64,000 bases of DNA from positions 124,001 through 188,000 of the forward strand of contig NZ_CP072426.1 in NCBI RefSeq assembly GCF_017742995.1, given 5' to 3'. How positions within the stretch are numbered: position 1 is the stretch's first letter; every line of letters starts with the position of its first letter. Of the stretch, positions 46,594 through 54,057 are shown piece after piece. Source of the stretch: Pseudoalteromonas viridis (GTDB lineage: Bacteria; Pseudomonadota; Gammaproteobacteria; Enterobacterales; Alteromonadaceae). The translations under genes were made by a program, and so were the position numbers. The notes under the pieces were generated by a model. That model was not told the DNA's origin. It ran no database searches and worked only from the letters and a program-made list of their open reading frames with translations.

Positions 46594-46644
46594 ATGAGTT
46601 ATTTCTACTTATTTTGGGAGGGTGACAATGACAGTATGGCTTAG
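46594..46644 (+). CDS. 16-codon leader ORF overlapping the BCCT gene
   Basis: A very short frame (MSYFYLFWEGDNDSMA, stop TAG) begins at an ATG with a strong AACGGAGAGACA upstream. It contains the Shine-Dalgarno of the transporter gene (GGGAGGG) and overlaps its start by 17 nt. It could be a translational-coupling leader or a tiny hydrophobic protein, or a chance frame. No family is recognised. Confidence 0.4.
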   Translation: MSYFYLFWEGDNDSMA

Positions 46645-47845
46645 TGCAGGCATTGTGTTTACCCTAATTTCAATCGCTTTTATTTTATTAAAATGGGGAA
46701 ACCTACGCTGTGTCGGTGTGACACCGGTTAAAACCTTTACCTTTATTGCTATTTTATTTACGTCCGGTCTGGATGTCGGACTTATCATGTTTCCGCTGAC
46801 GGAGTTTGCGGGTTACGCAGACATAAAAGCAAGCCCAGAGTATGCGTTTGCCAATCCACTTGCCATCGAATTTGGCTTTTGGGGCTTCCTGATCTGGGGA
46901 TTTTATTTTCTGACGTGTTTTTATTTCTGCGTAATAGAGCCTAAGGTGAAATTTTTCGAAATTCCTTGGGTTAAATTTATCAATAATGTAGTCATTATTG
47001 GTACGTGCGCCTTTACGGCCTATCTGCTGCTGTCCAACCTGCCCTGGTATATGCCAAGCGTGGGCGATGGCGAGTCCATTATTCCGACCTTTTATCTCAT
47101 CGTGTTCGCCGCCATTTGTTTTGCGGTCTACTCGAGCACCAGCCTGAAGTATGTACGCATTCTGAGTATTTCTACAACCTGGATGTTCATCGCCCTGATC
47201 GCCTTTATGTGGGCCTCTGCATTTGTCTTTGGTGACAGTGAAATGAGCGCCTTTACCAACAATGTTGCGCTACTGGGTGACTACTTTAGCAATATCAATG
47301 AGTTTGTGTTGCCACTTAATGATTACCACGAATTCTACCTGTTCTGGTGGTTTGCCTGGAGCATCATGATAGGCCAGTTCACCTCACGTTTTGTCGGTGG
47401 CCTGAAAACCTATCAGGTACTGGCGGCTATGCTGGTATTCCCGTCAATTCCCATCGCTGTGTGGTTTAGTGTGTTGTATCACTACCATGAGGCTGGGATC
47501 GACACCGCGGGTATCAAGAACCTCGCGATGGTAGTAGTGGGCGTGATCTTTGTGATCAACTCACTGGACTCTTTAATTCGACTGTACACCGACAACCTCG
47601 GATTAACAGTTAAGAAGCTCGGAAAACGCAATTACATTTTGTTTAATATTGCCGCTCTGTCATTGCTGACGCTGCTATTTAAACTAAACTTTTTGCAGAT
47701 CCAATGGGTGGGTGCACTGGTCATTGCACTGTTCTTTGGTTGCTTTGGCTATATTTGCTACAGCAAGTTCAAAACAGTGGCCAATATTACCCGTTCACCG
47801 AAAGAGAACACCATCGACTTCAGCCGTATCGAGACCGTAAACTAA
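46628..47845 (+). CDS. BCCT family transporter (short form)
   Basis: The ATG at 46628 has GGGAGGG 5 nt upstream; GTG at 46622 is the alternative. The 405-residue protein has about ten membrane helices. It has BCCT-type landmarks: FTSGLDVGLIMFPLTE (the glycine-rich helix), then EFGFWGFLIWGFYF, and HEFYLFWWFAWSIMIGQFTSRFVGGLK, equivalent to the conserved Trp-rich substrate-site helix. Most BCCT members exceed 500 residues, and this one lacks the long termini. Its place after betIBA suggests choline or betaine uptake. A TorF-like porin gene follows after 12 nt. Confidence 0.85.
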   Translation: MTVWLSAGIVFTLISIAFILLKWGNLRCVGVTPVKTFTFIAILFTSGLDVGLIMFPLTEFAGYADIKASPEYAFANPLAIEFGFWGFLIWGFYFLTCFYFCVIEPKVKFFEIPWVKFINNVVIIGTCAFTAYLLLSNLPWYMPSVGDGESIIPTFYLIVFAAICFAVYSSTSLKYVRILSISTTWMFIALIAFMWASAFVFGDSEMSAFTNNVALLGDYFSNINEFVLPLNDYHEFYLFWWFAWSIMIGQFTSRFVGGLKTYQVLAAMLVFPSIPIAVWFSVLYHYHEAGIDTAGIKNLAMVVVGVIFVINSLDSLIRLYTDNLGLTVKKLGKRNYILFNIAALSLLTLLFKLNFLQIQWVGALVIALFFGCFGYICYSKFKTVANITRSPKENTIDFSRIETVN

Positions 47846-47857
47846 GGTTCAAAAGAA

Positions 47858-48562
47858 ATGAAAATAAATTTAAAAACAACACTCTGCGCACTTCCTCTGG
47901 CCCTTTTGTCGAACCTGGCTGTGGCTGGCTGGTCAACCACCATCACCGGCACCTCAGACTATACCTTTAACGGGGTGTCACAAACCCAGAGCGACCCAAC
48001 CATTCAGGGCAGCCTGGACTACGCAGCCGATGCGGGCTGGTATGTGGGCACCTGGGCCTCGGGTGTGGACTTTGGCGATGACACAGGCCATGAGTGGGAC
48101 TTTTACGTTGGCCGCTCGTCGGAGCTTTCGAGCGCCTGGTCGGTAGACTATGGTATTGCCTACTACACCTATCACGGCGATGATGCGTCGAGCGACTATA
48201 ACTATCCAGAGGTATACTCTAAGTTTGCTTACGCAAGCAGCCTGGGTACCACCAATGTGAACTTCTGGTACAGCTGGGACTACTTTGGATTCGATGTCGG
48301 TCATAGCATTGTGATGCTGTCGCATACCTTTGATATCGCAGATAATCACTCAATCACCCTCAGTGGTGATGTGTCGAACTCGTTCGATGCCGACAAGTAT
48401 GCCTGGGACGGACTGGACAGCTCTTACACCCACTATGCAGTTTCTTACACCACCACACAGTTCGATTTCGACCTGACCTTTACCGTGGAAGACACCACCA
48501 TAGATGGCGAGCATACCGACGAGCGCTTTGTGTTCGCGATTGCACGCACATTTAACTTGTAA
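47858..48562 (+). CDS. TorF-like putative outer-membrane porin (Gcw_chp family)
   Basis: The 234-residue protein has a signal peptide ending near VA-GW. The same layout as the porin at 14941-15612 follows: SDYTFNGVSQTQSDPTIQG, YTYHGDDASSDYNYPEVY and FWYSWDYFGFDVGHSIVMLSH, with a terminal ARTFNL. It lies 12 nt after the BCCT gene, so it probably provides an outer-membrane path for the same solute. It ends at a strong hairpin. Confidence 0.85.
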   Translation: MKINLKTTLCALPLALLSNLAVAGWSTTITGTSDYTFNGVSQTQSDPTIQGSLDYAADAGWYVGTWASGVDFGDDTGHEWDFYVGRSSELSSAWSVDYGIAYYTYHGDDASSDYNYPEVYSKFAYASSLGTTNVNFWYSWDYFGFDVGHSIVMLSHTFDIADNHSITLSGDVSNSFDADKYAWDGLDSSYTHYAVSYTTTQFDFDLTFTVEDTTIDGEHTDERFVFAIARTFNL

Positions 48563-48573
48563 TCCAAGTAACC

Positions 48574-48603
48574 ACAGTGAGGGCACGGCGGTGCCCTCAC
48601 TGT
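48574..48603. terminator. Strong bidirectional hairpin after the choline operon
   Basis: ACAGTGAGGGCAC and GTGCCCTCACTGT form a perfect 13-bp stem with a 4-nt loop. It lies 12 nt after the porin stop and 6 nt before the stop of the convergent gene. Confidence 0.75.
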
Positions 48604-48608
48604 CTCAT

Positions 48609-49109
48609 TTATTCGCCACGTGAAGCTGTTTCCCTAACAATAATAGTGCTAGATGCTGCACTGTCTTGACTTATGCTTACAATAATTTCAACGTCGTGCC
48701 TGACATTTGTATAATACCCGTCATTTGCATAGTGCTTGGACTGGCTGTCTGCACTTTTATAGGCTTCGCTACCACTACTGAATCCAATATCGTCATATGC
48801 AACTTTTACGTAATTGGTTTTATTAGATGGAGTGGCAGACATCACAGCCCAACCAAAACGGTGAGGCTGATTGCCTTGCACATTGATCCCTAATGTCAAA
48901 TTGGAGCCAGCACCTTGCGCCTCTACCCCACCTTCCCATTGGCCATTTACAACCACTCTATTATCAGTAGGATACTTTTTCAATTTTCCATGCTCAGTGT
49001 GTGTATAGATGGTCAACTCATACGGGGTCTCATTCTGTACTGTGACCACTAAGTCATTACGTCCATCGAAACTTCCCTGAAGCTGAGCTGTACTTTTACT
49101 AAATTCCAT
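48609..49109 (-). CDS. Small cytosolic hypothetical protein
   Basis: The ATG at 49109 (166 residues) has AGAGGA 7 nt upstream, while the ATG at 49115 is too close to it. The protein has no signal peptide or membrane segment and is rich in Asn, Ser, Gly and Tyr with alternating beta-type sequence (VTVQNETPYELTIYTHTEHG; LGINVQGNQPHRFGWAVMS). The overall flavour resembles small beta-sandwich lectin or pore-forming folds such as aegerolysin-like proteins, but no signature confirms this. It is convergent with the choline operon porin across a strong hairpin. Function unknown. Confidence 0.62.
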   Translation of the reverse strand: MEFSKSTAQLQGSFDGRNDLVVTVQNETPYELTIYTHTEHGKLKKYPTDNRVVVNGQWEGGVEAQGAGSNLTLGINVQGNQPHRFGWAVMSATPSNKTNYVKVAYDDIGFSSGSEAYKSADSQSKHYANDGYYTNVRHDVEIIVSISQDSAASSTIIVRETASRGE

Positions 49110-49265
49110 AACCATGTCCTCTGTTCATTTTGCCTTATGGCAGTAATGAGAGTAGTTTCAGCTCCATCGAAAAAACATTACACAATAATTACATAACAAC
49201 ATATTATTGACATTTGAAAAGAAAAGGATCAACCTAGCACTTCCACAACAAAAAGGATGTTAACT

Positions 49266-49442
49266 ATGAAAGTGACTTTAAATAAAAAATCTATTAAATC
49301 TCTATCTGCTAATCCAGCCACGGTTATTCGCGCGCAGGAGACACCTCAGATAGGCGGTGGCCGTGTTATCGATGAATCATTCTGGGTTTGTATTAACACG
49401 CGTTCGAACTGCGAAGGGACAAAACGCTGTCCATTTGATTGA
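49266..49442 (+). CDS. Second orphan RiPP precursor, lanthipeptide-like leader
   Basis: The ATG at 49266 follows AAGGATGTTAACT and gives 58 residues. The leader MKVTLNKKSIKSLS closely parallels the peptide at 2336-2527 (MKLTFKKKQIKNLS). A TPQIGGG boundary follows, matching TPNVAGG of the first peptide. The remaining core of about 25 residues contains three Cys and several Ser/Thr. The shared leader with a divergent core is the usual behaviour of a RiPP precursor family. No modification enzyme or exporter lies next to it. A strong terminator follows 10 nt after the stop. Confidence 0.65.
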   Translation: MKVTLNKKSIKSLSANPATVIRAQETPQIGGGRVIDESFWVCINTRSNCEGTKRCPFD

Positions 49443-49451
49443 TTAAGTTTG

Positions 49452-49478
49452 ATAACAAGCGCACTGTGCGCTTGTTAT
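49452..49478 (+). terminator. Terminator of the RiPP-like peptide gene
   Basis: ATAACAAGCGCA and TGCGCTTGTTAT form a perfect 12-bp stem with a 3-nt loop, 10 nt after the peptide stop and followed by TT. Confidence 0.75.
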
Positions 49479-49562
49479 TTCAGCCTGGCTGTTTTTTCGC
49501 TCACAGCTAAGCCCTCTCAACAACCCCTTTAACAAACGAATCTGTACCTTGTTATACCGAAA

Positions 49563-50579
49563 TTAAGAGCCACAGCGAAACGCACTGGGCACAGCCCCGG
49601 TCCAGCGCTTAAATGCCCGCCGAAAGCTGTGTACATCGGCAAACGCCATGGTGCTGGCCAGCTGGCTGTTATTCCATTGATTAAGATCCATCAGGTGCAG
49701 CGCTTCTTGTCCCATGACCTCATCAACCAATTGCTTGAAATGCGTGCCGTCTTGCTTGAGTCGACGCTTCAGAGTTGCCGGGCTCATACCCAAATAGCCG
49801 GCGGTGTCTTCCAGCGACCAGGTCTGGCTTAGATTCTTACGAAACACACGGCGCAGGTGTGCCTGAAGTAACTGTGGCGAATGAAGCGCGTGACGGGCAC
49901 TGCGTTTTGCCTGAGCAAACCGCAATGCACTGGCCTCTTTAAAAGGCTGGTAGAGTGCCTCTTCTTGCAAGATAATTGCGCAACGCGGCGCGTTAAAACG
50001 CACATGCTCACCCAGATAGACCGGATAATGAAAGTCTTGTCCGGGTTGTGACCAGGGCAGCTCGACCTGTACCCAGGTCTGCACGCCGAGTTGCTCCTTA
50101 AGCAGCAAACGGCAGGCCGACAGTACGATTTCAAATACGGTTCGCTGCTGAATGCTCAGTGATGCAGATTCAGTCAGCCTGATATACAACTTACCCTGAT
50201 GCCGCTGCACGTTAAACTGGACCAGCGTCTCAATGCCTTTTTGTACACGCGCCCAGGCTGTCAGTGCTCCGCGTAAGTCAGGCGCGTACCGCCACAAGTC
50301 AAACAAAACATGACCGTGTCCGGTCGCAATTCTTTGCCCCAGCTCCATCGCCAAATGCGGATGCTCCGCCAGCTCTCGTTTCAGCTTTTTGAGTATAAAC
50401 AGCACGTTGACAGGCGCTACCTGAGCTCCCGGGTAGGTCAGATCCTCAACAAACAGCGACGACCCCCGGATCAGTTGATGTGGCTTTATCTGATAGTGCT
50501 CGGCCAGCTCCAGTATGGTAATGAGAAAATGCGCTGGCATACGCTTATCTTGCAGATAGGTAAAATTCGCGGGTGTCAT
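49563..50579 (-). CDS. AraC family transcriptional regulator (Arabinose_bd type)
   Basis: The 338-residue protein has an N-terminal sensor domain of the Arabinose_bd type (HFLITILELAEHYQIKPHQL; HGHVLFDLWRYAPDLRGALTAW). A C-terminal AraC HTH pair follows, with SLEDTAGYLGMSPATLKRRLKQDGTHFKQL and WNNSQLASTMAFADVHSFRRAFKRWTGAVPSAF. The strong GGAGGTGGCACT site fixes the ATG at 50579, which overlaps the stop of the GGDEF gene as ATGA. Translational coupling suggests a joint function. The effector and targets are unknown. Confidence 0.9.
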   Translation of the reverse strand: MTPANFTYLQDKRMPAHFLITILELAEHYQIKPHQLIRGSSLFVEDLTYPGAQVAPVNVLFILKKLKRELAEHPHLAMELGQRIATGHGHVLFDLWRYAPDLRGALTAWARVQKGIETLVQFNVQRHQGKLYIRLTESASLSIQQRTVFEIVLSACRLLLKEQLGVQTWVQVELPWSQPGQDFHYPVYLGEHVRFNAPRCAIILQEEALYQPFKEASALRFAQAKRSARHALHSPQLLQAHLRRVFRKNLSQTWSLEDTAGYLGMSPATLKRRLKQDGTHFKQLVDEVMGQEALHLMDLNQWNNSQLASTMAFADVHSFRRAFKRWTGAVPSAFRCGS

Positions 50580-51466
50580 AGTGCCACCTCCGCCACAGCA
50601 GACGAGGTGCGTTTCGCGCCCGCCAGCTGTTGATTAAGCCGCTCAAACAAGGCCTGCTCTGACTCCCCAGCCATTCTCGTTGCCTGGACAGTAGTCACGG
50701 TCAGCGCACCCTTTAACGCGCTGTTACAGCAGTCACGGATCAGCTCGCAAAACACACTGGCTTCATGAGGAGGCGTATCCGGTAGCAATATCGCAAACCG
50801 ATCACTGGTATAACGACACGCTAAATCCGTTTCCCTGAGGGCAAGCTCCAATGCTGAAGCCACCTCATTGAGTGCCTGATCACCTTGCTGTGGACCATGC
50901 GCCCGATTGTATTGGGCAAACCCTTTTATATCGACCATGACTAACGAAAGCGGCTGCTCACGCTTATCATGCAGCACGGCCTCACGGTTTAGCTGGATCA
51001 ACAAATAACGCAGGCTATAAAGCTGAGTCACTGGATCAATCAGGCTATGTTCGCGGTGAAAATGTTCTCTTTGCTTGAGCTGGCGATTGACTGCCTGCTG
51101 CTCGCGATACCAGGTGATCAGCCCCCAGGTCAGCAAGGTCATACTGACAGGGGCTGGCAGTGACTCCAGCCAGGTAAATAAGTGACTGTGTGGCGGATAA
51201 GCAATGAACTCATCCAATACATCAAGCCAGGTCGTAAGCCAATAAGTTGCCGAGCCGAATAGCAGTATTGTGGTAACCCGCCCTCGTGGCCGACACAATG
51301 CCAGCAGTATAAGCCAGATAGCGGCCATCATAGACGAGGTGGCTTCACCGGTTAAATCGACCCAGTCAACCTCATGCATAGATTTGGGCTCGCCGACAAA
51401 TAACGCCAATATGGTCAAGCCGATACTTGCGATCAGAGCAAGACATAAACTGCTGACATTTTTCAT
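50576..51466 (-). CDS. Membrane protein with degenerate GGDEF domain
   Basis: The 296-residue protein has about five hydrophobic helices in its first 125 residues, a short coil, and a C-terminal GGDEF-fold domain (DPVTQLYSLRYLLIQLNREA; LVMVDIKGFAQYNRAHGPQQGD). The active-site loop reads RYTSDRFAILLP instead of RxGGDEFxxLLP, so both glycines and the catalytic Glu are missing. Cyclase activity is therefore unlikely, and a GTP- or c-di-GMP-sensing or structural role is more plausible. It overlaps the AraC gene by ATGA. No strong Shine-Dalgarno precedes the ATG. Confidence 0.85.
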   Translation of the reverse strand: MKNVSSLCLALIASIGLTILALFVGEPKSMHEVDWVDLTGEATSSMMAAIWLILLALCRPRGRVTTILLFGSATYWLTTWLDVLDEFIAYPPHSHLFTWLESLPAPVSMTLLTWGLITWYREQQAVNRQLKQREHFHREHSLIDPVTQLYSLRYLLIQLNREAVLHDKREQPLSLVMVDIKGFAQYNRAHGPQQGDQALNEVASALELALRETDLACRYTSDRFAILLPDTPPHEASVFCELIRDCCNSALKGALTVTTVQATRMAGESEQALFERLNQQLAGAKRTSSAVAEVAL

Positions 51467-51880
51467 CTTTTAAGCCAAATATTGAATCTTGCGGGTATCC
51501 TAGCGGTACGATATGACACTTTTAAGACACCCCCGGCTTAAAGCCTGAGCTATTTGGACCCGGCCCGAAGAGCTCATTCAACCTCGTATCAAGCGCATCC
51601 CCATCACCAAACAACAACCTAACATCAAGATTCTATTTGTCTTTTTTTACTGATCAGGCGGATTTGTTAAGACAAAGCAGCTCACATTTCGCATCAAAAA
51701 ACGCATTATTAGCCATTCAGGGCGCACGGCCGTGCCAACGCTTGAAAGAGTGAAACAAAATTGTCATATCCACTTTTTAAGGTAGCCACTCCTTTACATC
51801 CCATGGCGGTTTGCGAATCAGTTTAGTGCACATTTAGTTGGCTCGCCTCCGCCAGTACTCTGTGACGTCGGAACTTAAAA
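51467..51880. other. Intergenic region upstream of the phytase gene
   Basis: These 414 bp separate a divergent GGDEF gene and the phytase. I see no ORF with support. A single TTGTCAT at about 51758 resembles half of a Pho box, but there is no second half at the right spacing. No terminator is visible. Confidence 0.4.
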
Positions 51881-53815
51881 ATGAAAATACAGAAGTTATG
51901 CAAAACAACGCTTATCCTGGGGCTGCTGGGCGCGCTGAGCGCCTGTCAATATCAGACACACCAGCAAACTGTGACTCAGCAGTCACTGCAGCTCGAGACA
52001 CAAGGCTCAGTCACAGGTATCGTGGATAGTATTCAGGTGCCGGGTAACAATCAAATTCTTGTCGCCTCTGAGCACGAAGGATTGGCGTTGCGTCAGGGAA
52101 ACACGCTCAAAGCAAGCCTTCGTGGCGCGTTTAAGCAAGTCCGCCTGAGCGCGTTGGAAGAGGGGCAGTGGCTGTATGCCGCGCTTGAAGGCAGTAACGA
52201 CAGAGTGTTCGTCGGCACGCTGGATCCCAGTGCAGCCCAACTACAGCCACGTTTTGAACTGTCTCAAACTGCCCTTTTGGTCGATAACCTGTGTTTGTTC
52301 GCCGATGAGGCCAATCAGACTCTCTCCTTATTTGTCTCAGATGGCCGCGGTAAAGCAGAGCAATGGCTGCTGCGCCAACAACACCAATGGCTGAGCACAC
52401 CAAAGCTGTTACGCTCACTGTCTTTGCCTTACGATGCCGATTCCTGTGCCGTCGACTCGGGCAATGGTTACCTCTATATCAGTGAACCGCTGGGGATCTG
52501 GCGCTATCCGGCACGCATTGAAGACAACCCGTCTTATTATCCGGTATCCCTGGTTGCCCCCTATGGTAATCAGTCATCACAGGCTGTTAGCCTGACAACC
52601 AGCCCCTCTGGAGCGCTGTTTGCTTTGCTGGAAAACGGCCAGGAAGTGCTTTACTGGGATGCGCCAGACGCTGCAAATAGCTGGTTACCGGCCCAGACCT
52701 TAGCACTTGAAAACGGCAAAGCGACCATGATGAGCCTGAGTCAGTCTTTGAACACAGACAAGGCCACACTGAGCTTTACCGATGACCAGCAAGGACAATA
52801 CGCAACAGCTCACATTACCCTCAACTCAGAAGTCACAGCAAAAAGCTTAGTGGTTGTCAGGCCCAAAGCACAGAGCCAACCTGCGACGCAATTTGGTGAT
52901 GCGATGGACGACCCGGCTATCTGGGTTCATCCTGAAAACCCCGAGGCATCACGGGTGCTGGGCACCCATAAGAAACAAGGCCTGGAAGTTTACGATCTGC
53001 AGGGCAAGCTGCTGCAAACCTTCAAAGACGGCCGACTCAATAACGTCGACCTGCGCGATGGTTTTAGCTGGCAGGGTCGCACTATCAGCATCGCTGCCGC
53101 CAGCAAGCGCGACGATGACAGCCTGGCCTTTTACGGCATTGAAGCAGACGGTAACGTCTTTCGCTTAGGCCATGCGCCATCGGGTCTGGAGGAGATTTAT
53201 GGTCTGTGCATGGCCATCTTTGAAGGCAGCCACTACGTGTTTGCAAATAATAAAGCTGGCCTCACCTATCAATACAGAGTGAAAGCCAGCCAGGATAAGC
53301 TACATGCAGAAAAGGTGCGAGCCATCCCACTGAGCTCGCAACCGGAAGGCTGTGTCGCGGATGATGCTCGCGGGCGATTATTTATTGGTGAAGAAGATGT
53401 GGGGATTTGGGCCACCAGCCTGAACCCGGCGGATAACAGCCAGCCAGTTGCAGTAGCAAAGGTTGGTGAACACCTGGTCGATGATGTCGAAGGCCTGGCG
53501 CTGTCATTTGGTGACTCGCCGGTGCTCGTTGTTTCCAGCCAGGGTAACAACAGCTACCAACTCTACGAAGCAACGCCACCCTATCGCCACTTGGCAGGAT
53601 TTCGCGTTGGCCTGGATGGCTTTAAAGGCCTTGATGGCGCGTCAGAAACCGATGGTCTGGCCCTGTCGACCCGGCTACAAACCCAAGATTATCCCGAGGG
53701 GTTACTGGTACTTCAGGACGGCCGTAACCGCTTTCCCGATCAGCCGCAAAACTTTAAATTTGTTAGCTGGCGGGATGTGCTGGAGGCTACGGAACTTACT
53801 CAATCCCAGAAATAA
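51881..53815 (+). CDS. Beta-propeller phytase lipoprotein, two-propeller form
   Basis: The 644-residue protein has a lipoprotein signal (LGALSAC, Cys22). Its C-terminal ~330 residues are a beta-propeller phytase: FGDAMDDPAIWVHPENPEASRVLGTHKKQGLEVYD, then LNNVDLRDGF and an EDVGIWAT region with the Asp/Glu calcium ligands. This would release phosphate from phytate outside the cytosol. The N-terminal half repeats the propeller pattern in weaker form (DSCAVDSGNGYLYISEPLGIWRYPARIED), as in dual-domain marine phytases, where the first domain is often less active. GGAAC precedes the ATG at fair spacing. It stands alone. Confidence 0.9.
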   Translation: MKIQKLCKTTLILGLLGALSACQYQTHQQTVTQQSLQLETQGSVTGIVDSIQVPGNNQILVASEHEGLALRQGNTLKASLRGAFKQVRLSALEEGQWLYAALEGSNDRVFVGTLDPSAAQLQPRFELSQTALLVDNLCLFADEANQTLSLFVSDGRGKAEQWLLRQQHQWLSTPKLLRSLSLPYDADSCAVDSGNGYLYISEPLGIWRYPARIEDNPSYYPVSLVAPYGNQSSQAVSLTTSPSGALFALLENGQEVLYWDAPDAANSWLPAQTLALENGKATMMSLSQSLNTDKATLSFTDDQQGQYATAHITLNSEVTAKSLVVVRPKAQSQPATQFGDAMDDPAIWVHPENPEASRVLGTHKKQGLEVYDLQGKLLQTFKDGRLNNVDLRDGFSWQGRTISIAAASKRDDDSLAFYGIEADGNVFRLGHAPSGLEEIYGLCMAIFEGSHYVFANNKAGLTYQYRVKASQDKLHAEKVRAIPLSSQPEGCVADDARGRLFIGEEDVGIWATSLNPADNSQPVAVAKVGEHLVDDVEGLALSFGDSPVLVVSSQGNNSYQLYEATPPYRHLAGFRVGLDGFKGLDGASETDGLALSTRLQTQDYPEGLLVLQDGRNRFPDQPQNFKFVSWRDVLEATELTQSQK

Positions 53816-53831
53816 AACTTCAATGTTTAAC

Positions 53832-53854
53832 GCGGAGGCCGACAGGGCCTCCGC
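53832..53854 (+). terminator. Hairpin after the phytase gene
   Basis: GCGGAGGCC and GGCCTCCGC form a perfect 9-bp stem with a 5-nt loop, 16 nt past the phytase stop. It has no T tract but sits between convergent genes. Confidence 0.6.
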
Positions 53855-53903
53855 AACTTGCTTACCAACACGCTTTTAGATGAGCTTAATTAAATTTAAT
53901 CAG

Positions 53904-54057
53904 TTACCCCTTACTGGCATTTTGTTGCATCACCTGGATCAGTTGCTGATGGTTAGTCAATAATGACTGGATCACTGCCATCGTTGCTTTTGGCCCCGCT
54001 TGACGTTGCTGCTTGACCCGCTCAAGCTGCGTGGTCAACGTTTTATGATCCTGCTGG
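53904..54057 (-). pseudogene. Out-of-frame 3' tail of the upstream lipoprotein gene
   Basis: Directly beyond an A6 run (54058-54063), the -1 frame stays open for about 51 codons to a TAA at 53904-53906. It encodes a Gln-rich, coiled-coil-like tail (for example KTLTTQLERVKQQRQ). This continues the character of the preceding helical domain. A seventh A would join the two frames. Confidence 0.55.

Noticed and set aside
51755..51775. Pho box upstream of the phytase gene
   Set aside because: Only one TTGTCAT half-site is present, with no second half at 11-bp spacing.
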